Shown here: positions 19,339-28,067 of the stretch, in pieces
Numbering within the stretch: position 1 is the stretch's first letter
Layout: the number at the start of each line of letters is the position of its first letter
DNA from: JBMNGW01 sp050950025
GTDB taxonomy: Bacteria > Spirochaetota > Spirochaetia > Sphaerochaetales > Sphaerochaetaceae
Length of the DNA stretch: 64,000 nucleotides
Direction of reading: 5' to 3'
NCBI GenBank assembly: GCA_050950025.1
Contig: JBMNGW010000016.1
Location: 108,384-172,383, forward strand
Made by a program: the position numbers and the translations under genes
Notes under the pieces: model-generated
What the model was told of the DNA's origin: nothing
What the model saw: the letters and a program-made list of their open reading frames with translations, nothing else
Databases searched by the model: none

Positions 19339-20534
19339 CTAGATGTATTCTATTGTTGTTTCTTTCAAATACAGCTCTTCTAAAGCCCGACAAATCCGGC
19401 TTATTAACGTTCTTCTTATCCCAATTTCCACTGGAATTTTAGGATCTTGATGAGCTTCATTTATTTTGGTCCCTACGATGAAATGGACATGGTCGCTGAT
19501 TTCAAGAATATGTAAAAAGCGAACGAACAGCATCATCGGGAAATTGATCGGCCGATTGTTTGTTCTCCAAAGCTTTGGCTACCTTACACAGGGTAAGCAT
19601 CCCTTCTGTGACTAAATCAACGCCCTCCATTTTGGAGCAGGGAGGAATATCTTTTGACCACGATTTCATATCCATCTTCAACGGCTTATTGGTAAGACGG
19701 GAAACAATATGGGCTGTAGTTCCGCCGCTGATAATTTTTTTCCCTTCAAAGGCGACAACTTTTTGCACAAGCTGCTCATCATCGGATGGGCTGAACGGAG
19801 GGCCGGTGACAATGAGTGTGCGTCGGGGAGAACGGACAAAAACAACTGCGGTGGTGATGTCGTCTTTGGCTGTATAGATATCCAACTCCAAAGCTTTGGC
19901 TGTGATCGCCTCAGCTAAAGCTTTACTGCCAATATCGGGGTTGCGACGTATTTTTTGCTGCACAAAAGATTCTACCCCCCGCTCTTCTCCAGCCCAGATT
20001 TTTTTGCGTTCCCAAACCCGCTTGACTGACGCCATCACTAAAGAGGATTAGTCGATCTCCTTGCTCCATTGTAAGAGTGGAATGGAGAATAACTTCTTCT
20101 TTAAAGGCCCCTTGGCGATGAAGGTTTTTTGTTTGAGGTTCCCACTGTTTGCTTTGCCCTTGGACAAACACCAAGGCCCGAGGATTATCGTATTCAACCA
20201 AATTAAGTACAACGCCTTGCTCCTCTTGTAAACGGATATCGGCAATAGTAAACGTTGAATAGCTAATTTTCCGTTCTTTGCAAACCGGAAGTGTGTTCAT
20301 AATAATGGTCGCCGAATTGACTAAATGCATGGGACTGAAACTTAACTTGTGAGCCATACGGGCTGTTAAACTCGCTAAAACATTCGCTTTTACTCCACTG
20401 CCAAGCCCATCGCTAAGGGTGCACACAATTTGGCTTTTATCAGGATTGCGCGAGAGCAAAAAGACATCTCCCCCAATTTTTTGACCACTTTTAAAAAGGG
20501 ATGAGCTTCCAATATCGATAAACAAGCGGCTCAT
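19339..20534 (-). CDS. SpoIIE-type PP2C phosphatase (two frameshifts)
   Basis: Start ATG 20534 overlaps the hydS stop (ATGA). Composite protein of about 395 aa: FIDIGSSSLFKSGQKIGGDVF, TLSDGLGSGVKA (metal Asp), LILFSDGVSQAGLG, then frame changes near 20030 and 19530; later KDDITTAVVFV and KKIISGGTTAHIVSRL, end EELYLKETTIEYI. This is the phosphatase regularly placed behind sensory [FeFe] hydrogenases. It probably relays the H2 or redox signal by dephosphorylating a regulator; no partner kinase or anti-sigma gene is next to it. Confidence 0.75.
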
Positions 20535-22285
20535 ACACTCTCCCCTGCCTCTTCAGTAGGTGTTGTAAAAGCCTCTATGAGGCTGTTAAGGGTGATTTCT
20601 GTATCAGCAGCATTTTCTCCTAAAAGTGATGCTATCTGCTGAACTGTCTCCAAGCTCCTTTGAATCACATTTTCTGCTTTTTTGACGACTGTGTCGCGGC
20701 GCACAGTGGCAGTTGTGATATCTTCAAACAACGCTCCCACTAAATGTTGCTTTTCTATGGCAAAAAAGGTCACTTTCAAATAGGAATCTTTGCAGTGGAT
20801 GCGGTAGGTGCAAGGTTTTGGATTATCAAAATGGCTACGGAATTTCTGATAAAAAGGGACAAATCGTTGTAAAGGCAAGCCGGCGACTAAATTAAGGCTC
20901 TGATTATCGATGGCAAATTCCACGTTGGCAAACTGTTCTAAAAAGAAACTGTTGCAATCGACGATCGTCAATTGATCATCAACTATCACCACCCCGATTG
21001 GAATAGTTTGCAAAAGGACATCAATTTTGCTTTGAGCCTGTTTGCGCATCATTGTTACGCACATTTCAGCTTCCGCCATCCCCTCCAAGTAGGCTGCAGC
21101 CATATGACGACAATCGTTATAGCCGCACCCTCCACAGTTTAGCTCATCGGCGCTGCTGTGTTTGCCTAGCAGCTTCATTGCCCGTAAAATAGCTTCATCG
21201 GTAAAGCTTTTGGGCTTTTGCCTTTTTGCTGTTTCTTGGCTTTTTCCAAGTAATGCGTATCCTTCAGTCAAAAGAAGCTGAGCAAACTGTGGATCTGAGC
21301 TAAAAAGAGCCTGCTTTTGTTCAAGGCGTGATCTGGTAAAACGGGTTGCCGCCCCTTTCTTTTGGGCTGCAGAGCTTAATTTAGTGGCTACCGGGCCGTT
21401 TATACAGCCCCCTTCGCAAAACAGCAACTCTAAAAACTGATGATTCTGTTCAGGCGATTGCAACGTATCGAGCACCTGGGCAAACCCGCTGAGTGCCAAA
21501 GCCTTCGTCTGAAACGGGTCATTTCCCCAGCTTAATGAACCAATCATTCCCCCTTCTACCGGATAAAGAGTGGCTGAACCTGCTTTTGCCGGAACATAAC
21601 GCTCTTCAGCTTCTTCCAACTGCTCAAAAGTGATTCCTTCCAGCTCTAACCAAAGGCGAAGTTCTTCAAAACTGAGAGCAAAATCGGGGTAACCGGGATT
21701 GTGGTCGGCTTCAAGTTTTTTAGCAATGCAAGGGCCGATGAAAACGATGCCGATATGCTGACCATACAGATGGCGTAAATAGGCACTGTGACACTGTAAG
21801 GGGGACGGGACAGGGCTAAGCTGGTCGATTAAAGCCGGATAATACGTTTTGACTGCTTCGACAACGGTAGGACAGGCTGTTGAAATCCAGGGGCATTCTC
21901 CTTGGTGCTGTTTTGCATACATCTCAATGGCTTCATTGACTAACTGCGCTCCGATAGCTGTTTCACTGATCCCTTCAAAGCCCAAAACGGTGAGGGCCGT
22001 CAGCAATTGGCGGTAGTGGGGGCCAAACTCACTGGCAGCCGAGGGGGCCAAACTACAGTAGACCGGCTTTTTCTCAGTCATCAGCTGGCGAACCTTTTGC
22101 AGGTCGCTGCGAATTTTTTTGGCATGTGAGGGACACACGTCTACGCAAATACCGCAACAAATACATCGTTCTTTCACAATTATCGCCGATCCCTCTTTAA
22201 CTTGGATGGCTTTCACTGGGCAGGCTCTGACGCATTTGTAACAATCTCGACACTCTGTCAGTTCAGTATAAATAGGATGAATCAT
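20531..22285 (-). CDS. hydS: Sensory [FeFe] hydrogenase with PAS domain (HydS type, group C)
   Basis: 584 aa. Start ATG 22285 overlaps the upstream stop (ATGA), which I prefer to a longer reading. Two 4Fe-4S motifs near the start (CRDCYKCVRACP, CICCGICVDVCP), H-cluster motifs STACPTVVE, FIGPCIAKKLEAD and LLFCEGGCINGP, then an Fe-S domain LNCGGCGYNDC near 395 and a PAS domain (IPIGVVIVDDQLTIVDCN) from about 435. The proton-transfer Cys of TSCCP is Ala here while the cluster Cys remains, as in sensory forms with low activity. Expected role: H2 or redox sensing, signalling through PAS and the phosphatase gene behind it. Confidence 0.85.
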   Translation of the reverse strand: MIHPIYTELTECRDCYKCVRACPVKAIQVKEGSAIIVKERCICCGICVDVCPSHAKKIRSDLQKVRQLMTEKKPVYCSLAPSAASEFGPHYRQLLTALTVLGFEGISETAIGAQLVNEAIEMYAKQHQGECPWISTACPTVVEAVKTYYPALIDQLSPVPSPLQCHSAYLRHLYGQHIGIVFIGPCIAKKLEADHNPGYPDFALSFEELRLWLELEGITFEQLEEAEERYVPAKAGSATLYPVEGGMIGSLSWGNDPFQTKALALSGFAQVLDTLQSPEQNHQFLELLFCEGGCINGPVATKLSSAAQKKGAATRFTRSRLEQKQALFSSDPQFAQLLLTEGYALLGKSQETAKRQKPKSFTDEAILRAMKLLGKHSSADELNCGGCGYNDCRHMAAAYLEGMAEAEMCVTMMRKQAQSKIDVLLQTIPIGVVIVDDQLTIVDCNSFFLEQFANVEFAIDNQSLNLVAGLPLQRFVPFYQKFRSHFDNPKPCTYRIHCKDSYLKVTFFAIEKQHLVGALFEDITTATVRRDTVVKKAENVIQRSLETVQQIASLLGENAADTEITLNSLIEAFTTPTEEAGESV

Positions 22286-22542
22286 GCCAACTCCCCTTTT
22301 TCTGTGAGCTTTAGCTGCAAAAGATCGACTATTTGCTTCTCTTCCAACCCATAATAATCGACTCCCTCTATCCGAATGGCAGGGCCCACTGAACAAGAGC
22401 CAAGGCACAGGTGTCCGATAAGCTCTACTTTTTTTTCGAGCCCTTTTTGCTTAATAGTGTTTTCCAAAATTTCCAATGTCCGGGCGTTGCCTCGGGCAAA
22501 GCAGGAGCTTCCAAGGCATAGCTCAACTCGTATAGTGTGCAT
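22282..22542 (-). CDS. Thioredoxin-like [2Fe-2S] protein, first gene of hydrogenase operon
   Basis: 86 aa, start ATG 22542 behind AGAGAGATATAC. VELCLGSSCFARGN (C-x4-C) and GHLCLGSCSVGPAIRIEG (C-x3-C) form the four-cysteine set of NuoE-like 2Fe-2S domains. Stop overlaps hydS by ATGA, so the two are probably made in equal amounts. Likely electron partner of HydS. Confidence 0.8.
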   Translation of the reverse strand: MHTIRVELCLGSSCFARGNARTLEILENTIKQKGLEKKVELIGHLCLGSCSVGPAIRIEGVDYYGLEEKQIVDLLQLKLTEKGELA

Positions 22543-22562
22543 GTATATCTCTCTTTTTTTAT

Positions 22563-22599
22563 CGATATTAATATATCGTTAAATACACAAAAAAGTCAA
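22563..22599 (-). promoter_or_regulatory. Hydrogenase operon promoter with palindrome over the -10
   Basis: Minus strand TTGACT (22594-22599) followed after 18 nt by TATATT. The dyad CGATAT-TAAT-ATATCG (22563-22578) covers the -10 and start region and differs from the GntR-type sites, so a different repressor is expected here. Confidence 0.55.
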
Positions 22600-22644
22600 C
22601 TACCTGTTCATAGAAAGTTGACCGTTTAGAGAAATAAATAATGT

Positions 22645-23373
22645 CTATTCTTGAGAGTCGGTTGCTTCTTGTTCTTTTTTGACGATGTCGTACATGACAT
22701 TCTCGATGTCGATGATGTGTTCTTTCATAATTTTGCGAGCCTTTTCGGCATCGCCTTTTCTGATGGAATCAAGCACTTTGCGGTGGAACTCCAGCGATCG
22801 GGGCAAAATGTTGGAGCTTTTATGGATAACGAGTGCCTGCTTACTGATGAAAGCTGTCTGAATGCTCTGCATCAGTTCATAGATGATGTTGTTTCCCGAT
22901 GCCAAAAAAACGAGTTGGTGGAAACGGCTGTCATCCTCTATGAACGATTCAGTATTTTTTTCATTCTTTTCCATCATAGAAAATTCATGTTCAAGCTTTT
23001 TCAACAGCTCTTTGTCTCGGCGAGTGGCAGCCAAAGCTGCAGCTTCCGGTTCAATAATTTTGCGAATCTCAATCATCTCAAACGTATCGCGGTAATCGTC
23101 AAATTGATCAAAGAAGTTTTTGATAATGACTTTTTCACGCGCTGTTTCGGAAACGAATGTGTTGCGGCTACTATCACGATCGATCAACCCTAAATAAAAA
23201 AGAGCCTTCATCGCTTCACGTATCGTTCCGCGCCCCACACCAAATAATTCTGAAAGCCGTGTTTCAGAAGGGAGCCTGTCACCGGGACTTAAATCTCCCG
23301 AAATGATTTGTTCCTTGATGTTTTCAATGATTTTCTCAGGAACTGATTGCCTGCTTAATCGTTCAAAATTCAT
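22645..23373 (-). CDS. GntR/FadR-family (FCD) transcriptional regulator
   Basis: 242 aa. Winged helix at the N-terminus (VPEKIIENIKEQIISGDLSPGDRLPSE, LFGVGRGTIREAMKAL) and an FCD ligand domain with the metal set D-x3-H (DDSRFHQLVF), H in LEFHRKVL and H in MKEHI. Family members respond to sugar acids, carboxylates or sugar phosphates and recognise T-N-G-T-N3-A-C-N-A. Last gene of the transaldolase operon and also has its own promoter. The matching operator class in five neighbouring promoters makes it the best candidate regulator of the whole catabolic region. Confidence 0.85.
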   Translation of the reverse strand: MNFERLSRQSVPEKIIENIKEQIISGDLSPGDRLPSETRLSELFGVGRGTIREAMKALFYLGLIDRDSSRNTFVSETAREKVIIKNFFDQFDDYRDTFEMIEIRKIIEPEAAALAATRRDKELLKKLEHEFSMMEKNEKNTESFIEDDSRFHQLVFLASGNNIIYELMQSIQTAFISKQALVIHKSSNILPRSLEFHRKVLDSIRKGDAEKARKIMKEHIIDIENVMYDIVKKEQEATDSQE

Positions 23374-23425
23374 ACCTTACCCGCCAAAACCATAGTTTTT
23401 CCCAGTATATGAGAATCAGTGCCCT

Positions 23426-23464
23426 ATTGTACCATCGGAAATTCAATCTGACAATGTCATACTG
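23426..23464 (-). promoter_or_regulatory. Promoter and possible autoregulatory site of the GntR gene
   Basis: Minus strand TTGTCA (23449-23454), 17 nt, TACAAT (23426-23431). Just upstream lies ATGTCATACTG (23454-23464), sharing TGTCATAC with the transaldolase operator, and the dyad TGACA-A-TGTCA (23449-23459) overlaps the -35 box. Confidence 0.5.
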
Positions 23465-23488
23465 TTGGGAAATAAGACAGCATATATA

Positions 23489-24391
23489 TCAGCAGTCGAA
23501 TGTTGCAAAGATATGATTCAATGTATCTTTGAGTTTTTCTTCTTCCGGTTTCCCAAGAGAAAGGATTGGACGGCGCGGCTCCCCTCCGTTAAATCCCATG
23601 ATATTCATCGCTGCTTTGATACCCGGAATTCCCAATCGCCCCGAAACTAATTTGTTTACTGTATACAAAGCAAAGTGAAGTTCTTTGGCCCGCTCTAAAT
23701 TCCCTTTTTTAAACTCGTCATAGAGCTGACAGCAATGTCTGGGCATATAGTTGGCCAACGTCATATCACCGCCGGCTGCCCCTGCCACCATGGCCGGAAA
23801 AAACGAATTGGCACTTCCTGATAACACGGCAAAATCTGCCATATGTTTGGTCGCTCCAATAAATCCGTAGATACCATCGGGAGAAGAGTCTTTAATACCT
23901 ACAATATTTTGATGCTTGGCTAGTGAGCCAACTAAAGAGGCAGAAAATTCGATTCCGTTGGAAAGGCGCGGAACATGATACAGAATGACGGGAACAGGTG
24001 AATTATCGGCCACTTCATTGTAAAAACGCTGAATGGTCTCTTGATCCATATTTTTGGCAAAATAGTGGGGAGGTAGAACTCTGACATAATCGACTCCCCA
24101 TTGATGTAGATGAGCAATCTCTTCCAGTGCCAAGTGGGTCGATTCTGCCGCAACACCGGCAATAATCTGCTTAGTTCCCAAATTGTCCTTGACGGTGCTA
24201 ATAATTTTCAGCCGCTCCAGCTCAGTCATCCCATAGCTTTCGCTGTTGCCTCCAAGGACCAAATAGCCGTCGATATCGGTGGCATTGAGCTTTTTTAGGT
24301 TTTCAATCAGAAGGTCATAGGCCACCAAATCATCTCTGAATGGGGTAATCAATGAGACGTACACACCGTGGGGAACATGTTTGGGTGCCAT
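23489..24391 (-). CDS. DapA-superfamily aldolase (keto-deoxy acid type)
   Basis: Intact, 300 aa. Class I aldolase of the dihydrodipicolinate-synthase superfamily: VILYHVPRLSNGIEF with catalytic Tyr and IVGIKDSSPD with the Schiff-base Lys. The GTTGE loop of true dihydrodipicolinate synthase is GGNSE here, so lysine synthesis is unlikely; cleavage of a 2-keto-3-deoxy acid is a better guess. Lies between the transketolase and GntR genes in the transaldolase operon. RBS AAAGGAAGGCAT. Confidence 0.85.
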   Translation of the reverse strand: MAPKHVPHGVYVSLITPFRDDLVAYDLLIENLKKLNATDIDGYLVLGGNSESYGMTELERLKIISTVKDNLGTKQIIAGVAAESTHLALEEIAHLHQWGVDYVRVLPPHYFAKNMDQETIQRFYNEVADNSPVPVILYHVPRLSNGIEFSASLVGSLAKHQNIVGIKDSSPDGIYGFIGATKHMADFAVLSGSANSFFPAMVAGAAGGDMTLANYMPRHCCQLYDEFKKGNLERAKELHFALYTVNKLVSGRLGIPGIKAAMNIMGFNGGEPRRPILSLGKPEEEKLKDTLNHIFATFDC

Positions 24392-24408
24392 ATGCCTTCC
24401 TTTATTGT

Positions 24409-25341
24409 TTATTTCAAAAATGCTTCGGTCTCTTTGACAATTCCTTCGGGATGCAAGTTGTACAAAGCTAACAGTTCATCATAAGGACCGTTACTGGCGA
24501 ATTGGTCTTTAACACCAATCATTTTAATGGGAACCGGAGCGTATTGGCTGGTCACTTCAGCTACGATACTGCCTAGTCCTCCTGCCAAGTAGTTCTCTTC
24601 AACAGTTACAATTCTGCCGGTCTCTTTCGCTGCTTTAATAATAATCTCTTCATCAACAGGCTTAAGAGTGTGCAAGTTAACCACCCGCACCTTAATCCCT
24701 TTTGCAGCCAGCATATCAGCTGCCTGAAGTGATTTATAAACGGTAACTCCTGTGGCAATAATTGTCGCATCAGAGCCTTCACGGAGAGTCACGCCTTTAC
24801 CGATTTCAAATGTGTAATCGGGATTGTCGTTGAAAATCTCCATCTTGTCTTTGCCAATTCTAATATATACCGGTCCGTTCATCTTAGCCGCTGCCCACGC
24901 CGCCGCTTTAATTTCAATTGGATCGGAAGGTGCTATGACAGTGAACCCCGGAATGGTTCTTAGAATCGCGATGTCTTCCAATGAGTGGTGTGTCGGTCCT
25001 AAATCAGAATAGCTCATGCCGGCACAACGACCGACAATCTTAACGTTCTGTTTCATATACCCAACATCATTGCGCACCATCTCAAAAGGACGGGAGGTTA
25101 AAAACGGTGCAATGGCGACAACAAAGGGGATTTTACCCGTAGTTGCCAAACCGGCTGAATACCCGATGACCCCCTGCTCCATAATACCAAATTCAATGTG
25201 GCGCTCGGGGAAGTGTTGCTCAAAGGGAGTTAAACCGCTGCCCGAAGAGCTGTCAGCCGAAATGGCCAAGACATTGGGCATCTCTTTGCCAATTTCCAGC
25301 AGGGCTTCACCAAAGCTTTTTCTGGGATCTGCCATGTTCAT
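24409..25341 (-). CDS. Transketolase, C-terminal subunit
   Basis: 310 aa. Pyrimidine-binding and C-terminal transketolase domains: HIEFGIMEQGVIGYSAGLA with the thiamine-activating Glu, YSDLGPTHHSLEDIAI, then VVNLHTLKPVDEE and VEENYLAGGLGS. Start overlaps the N-terminal subunit gene by 4 nt. Split transketolases work as heterodimers and transfer two-carbon units between ketoses and aldoses. Confidence 0.9.
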   Translation of the reverse strand: MNMADPRKSFGEALLEIGKEMPNVLAISADSSSGSGLTPFEQHFPERHIEFGIMEQGVIGYSAGLATTGKIPFVVAIAPFLTSRPFEMVRNDVGYMKQNVKIVGRCAGMSYSDLGPTHHSLEDIAILRTIPGFTVIAPSDPIEIKAAAWAAAKMNGPVYIRIGKDKMEIFNDNPDYTFEIGKGVTLREGSDATIIATGVTVYKSLQAADMLAAKGIKVRVVNLHTLKPVDEEIIIKAAKETGRIVTVEENYLAGGLGSIVAEVTSQYAPVPIKMIGVKDQFASNGPYDELLALYNLHPEGIVKETEAFLK

Positions 25342-26189
25342 TGTTGTAAACTCCTCTCTGCCTTTTGCAGGTCTTCTTCGGCAACAGCCATCTCCTGGTC
25401 GTTAGCACTCCAGTAGTGGTAAGAGGCCTTACCTTCGGCAAAGGAGAATCCCTTTGACTTAACGGTGTTGGCAATCACCACAGTCGGCTTACCTGTTTCA
25501 AAGGGGATACCGTCGGTACAGGCAAGAATCTGTTCTATGTTGTGCCCGTCAATCTCTTTAACGTGCCAGCCAAAAGCTCTCCAGCGGTCGGCTAGTGGCG
25601 AGTTGGCCATAATTTCACTGGTCTGCCCGCCAATTTGCAGTCCGTTGAGATCAACAAAGACCATCAGATTGTCTAATTTATGGTGACTGGCAGCTGCTGC
25701 AGCTTCCCAGTTGGAACCCTCTGCCAGCTCTCCGTCTCCCATGATAACGTACACACGGCTTTTTTTCCGATCAAGTTTCAACCCCATCGCCATGCCTCCG
25801 GCTATGGCAAGGCCATGGCCCAAAGCTCCGGTGTTACTTTCCACCCCCGCCAAAGCGTGCATGTCGGGGTGTCCCGGCAGCGGGGAGTTCAGCGACCCGT
25901 AGGTATCGAGAATGGCTTTGTCAAAAAACCCTTTCTCGGCTAACACAGCGTATAAGGCGAGGCATTTGTGGCCTGCCGAAAGGACAAAGCGGTCTCTGTC
26001 GGCCCAGTTGGGATCTTCGGGTTTGACGTTCATGACGCTGAAATAAAGAGTCGTAATAATATCGGTAGCCGAAAGCGCTCCACCGACATGTCCCGACCCT
26101 CCTGCTTTTACCATGCGCAAGATATTTTTGCGAACCGCCAAAGCCTGCTTTTGCAGCTCAAGCAGTTCAGATTGAGTATGCTTGTTCAT
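25338..26189 (-). CDS. Transketolase, N-terminal subunit
   Basis: Start ATG 26189 behind AGGAAAAGTA (283 aa). Thiamine-diphosphate domain: GGSGHVGGALSATDII, GSLNSPLPGHPD, GALGHGLAIAGGMA and the GDGELAEGSNWEA...N metal motif. Together with the next gene it forms a complete transketolase. Its neighbours RpiB and a transaldolase-like protein give a compact non-oxidative pentose-phosphate set. Confidence 0.9.
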   Translation of the reverse strand: MNKHTQSELLELQKQALAVRKNILRMVKAGGSGHVGGALSATDIITTLYFSVMNVKPEDPNWADRDRFVLSAGHKCLALYAVLAEKGFFDKAILDTYGSLNSPLPGHPDMHALAGVESNTGALGHGLAIAGGMAMGLKLDRKKSRVYVIMGDGELAEGSNWEAAAAASHHKLDNLMVFVDLNGLQIGGQTSEIMANSPLADRWRAFGWHVKEIDGHNIEQILACTDGIPFETGKPTVVIANTVKSKGFSFAEGKASYHYWSANDQEMAVAEEDLQKAERSLQQ

Positions 26190-26197
26190 TACTTTTC

Positions 26198-26647
26198 CTA
26201 TTTTCCCGCCGGATTCTTTTCGTAGTCGCAAATCCTCTGGACTTTGGGCTCGGAGCGGCCGCCGCTGACATAAGAAGCTCCCAAATAGGTGGTGACCATC
26301 AGTTTGGCAACTTCACTTCCTGTCGTAAAAGCACCCATCGTCATGATATTGGCATTATTGCTCAACTGTGCTCTTTCGGCCGAATAGACATCGCTACACA
26401 AAGCAGCATAAGCGCCGTCAACTTTGTTAGCGGCAATACAGACTCCGATACCGGTTCCGCAAATCAGAATACCGCGCTCATATTCTTTGTTAGCTACAGC
26501 CTCTGCCACAGCGATGGCAACATTGGCGTAAATGGGATCTTCACTGCCGAAATCTTTCACTTCATACCCTAGGCTCTTCACATGCTCAATAATCAACTCT
26601 TTGCGAGTTTGAGCATTGGGATCGCAGCCGATGGCGATTGTTTTCAT
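26198..26647 (-). CDS. rpiB: RpiB/LacA-type sugar-phosphate isomerase
   Basis: 149 aa, start ATG 26647 behind AAGGAGTCAAGA. MKTIAIGCDPNAQTRKELI, ERGILICGTGIGVCIAANKVDG (active Cys and phosphate loop), ALCSDVYSAERAQLSNNAN and TMGAF are typical of RpiB. Interconverts ribose/ribulose or similar aldose/ketose phosphates. The typical family Asp-His start (DHAG) reads CDPNAQ here, so the sugar may not be ribose 5-phosphate. Confidence 0.8.
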   Translation of the reverse strand: MKTIAIGCDPNAQTRKELIIEHVKSLGYEVKDFGSEDPIYANVAIAVAEAVANKEYERGILICGTGIGVCIAANKVDGAYAALCSDVYSAERAQLSNNANIMTMGAFTTGSEVAKLMVTTYLGASYVSGGRSEPKVQRICDYEKNPAGK

Positions 26648-26678
26648 TCTTGACTCCTTCGTTATTAAGACAACAAGA

Positions 26679-26702
26679 GCTGTCTCAGAAACCTGAGACA
26701 GC
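26679..26702 (-). repeat. Stem-loop between transaldolase-like gene and rpiB
   Basis: GCTGTCTCAG/CTGAGACAGC perfect 10-bp hairpin with a 4-nt loop and no T-tract, in the 80-nt gap. Possible differential-expression or processing site. Confidence 0.5.
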
Positions 26703-26727
26703 ACTGATACAGTAGGTGCAACCCTTT

Positions 26728-27912
26728 TTAGAGGAATGAGCCAACGTAGTTGATCATCTCGCGGAATGCACCTTGGAACGAATCCATGTTTTCGACCATG
26801 GAAGTAATTTCATCGAACTGCTCATTGGCAAAGCCATGCTCGTCAACCGACTTGTTGTAGTAGTCAACTTGGCTGAGCTTCTCAACGATTGCCGCATCAG
26901 GAGCATCATTCCACATCGGTTTAATTTCTCTGTTGCGGTAATGAACCAGCACATCGCCAATGACTGCAGGAGGAACAGTGTAAACAAGGTTACCACCGGC
27001 AAACATGTCGATATGGGGATAGACAATCTCTCCAGCCTGGTTCTTATGCTTGCGAGCAGAGCATGTCAAAATCTTAATGGGCAAATCTCTCTCTTCAAAC
27101 AGTTGGGCTGCTTTTTTAACGACCACTTCACTCGCTACGCGCAGCTCAAAGGGGTTAATGTTGAGGTTCTGGCTATTGATGACGCCGCGGAAAGCCTTGG
27201 AGTCTTCCAATCGGCCGTTCATGTGCGTACACACTGCTCTCCAACCGTGGCGGGGAGTCTTGTTCTCTGCCAAGTGGATTTTACGACCTTCAGCCACGTT
27301 CTCTGCAACTCTCATGATCTGAGAAAGGGCAAAAATTGCTGTGGCATTGGTTGCCACACCTTTGGCTGCCAAATATTTAAAAATAGGAATACCGGCAGTC
27401 GATCCAGGAATCTTGATCATCACGTTTGGTGCGATCTCAGAGAGCTCGTCGGCCATCTCTTTCATGGCGCTCTCGTTGTTCATCAACAAGGGGTCAACTT
27501 GGGCAGAAATGTGGCCATAAGCACCGTTTGACTGCTCAAAGAGGGGGAGGAATTTCTCGGCACCCCGTTTGACAACTTCCTGATACACAAGTCTGAACAG
27601 GCCATATTTTGAAGCACCTTTGTAGTTCTTGCGAACGTCTTTAATGATGCCGGCCCACTCTTCTTTTCTAATTTTCAGAACGTCCCAAGAAAGCGGGGGG
27701 TTGGTCGTACAGCCGCGGAATGCCCAATTATCGACTGGTCCGTCAAAAAACATGGCCTCCATTTCGTCGTGCAGCCACTTGCGCTCACTGTCTGTCAGGC
27801 CAGGATATGTTTTCATATCTTCTTTAAAGTTAGGCCATACTACCGGTGAACTGTCCCACCAAATCTCAGTTTGATCGTTCAGCTTCTGAATCTCTCTCCA
27901 AGCGTTATGCAT
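26728..27912 (-). CDS. Transaldolase-like protein
   Basis: 394 aa, intact, RBS GGGAGGAAAGC. Transaldolase family residues: FRGCTTNPPLSWDVLK, SAQVDPLL, NVMIKIPGSTAGI with the Schiff-base Lys, and NATAIFALSQIM. About 80 residues longer than TalB-type enzymes, with an N-terminal extension rich in Trp (WWDSSPVVWPNF) and a long C-terminus. First gene of the operon with RpiB, split transketolase, DapA-like aldolase and GntR. May move a three-carbon unit from an unusual sugar phosphate; a non-canonical substrate is likely (inference). Confidence 0.8.
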   Translation of the reverse strand: MHNAWREIQKLNDQTEIWWDSSPVVWPNFKEDMKTYPGLTDSERKWLHDEMEAMFFDGPVDNWAFRGCTTNPPLSWDVLKIRKEEWAGIIKDVRKNYKGASKYGLFRLVYQEVVKRGAEKFLPLFEQSNGAYGHISAQVDPLLMNNESAMKEMADELSEIAPNVMIKIPGSTAGIPIFKYLAAKGVATNATAIFALSQIMRVAENVAEGRKIHLAENKTPRHGWRAVCTHMNGRLEDSKAFRGVINSQNLNINPFELRVASEVVVKKAAQLFEERDLPIKILTCSARKHKNQAGEIVYPHIDMFAGGNLVYTVPPAVIGDVLVHYRNREIKPMWNDAPDAAIVEKLSQVDYYNKSVDEHGFANEQFDEITSMVENMDSFQGAFREMINYVGSFL

Positions 27913-28022
27913 GCTTTCCTCCCAATTTGGATGAATTTACCTATACAGTGCCTCTGAAAGAGGTTGAGTCGGACGACTATTTACCTCTTACAAAGGTCAT
28001 TGGTGCTATGATTGCTAGGGCA

Positions 28023-28067
28023 TTGTCATACAATCCTAATTGTATACGAGGCCCTTTCCTTTGTCAA
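28023..28067 (-). promoter_or_regulatory. Promoter and operator of the transaldolase/transketolase operon
   Basis: Minus strand: TTGACA (28062-28067), 17 nt, TACAAT (28039-28044), 5 nt, then the perfect dyad ATTGT-CAT-ACAAT (core 28023-28033). Clearest of the GntR-type sites. The rest of the gap to 28178 shows nothing further. Confidence 0.8.
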
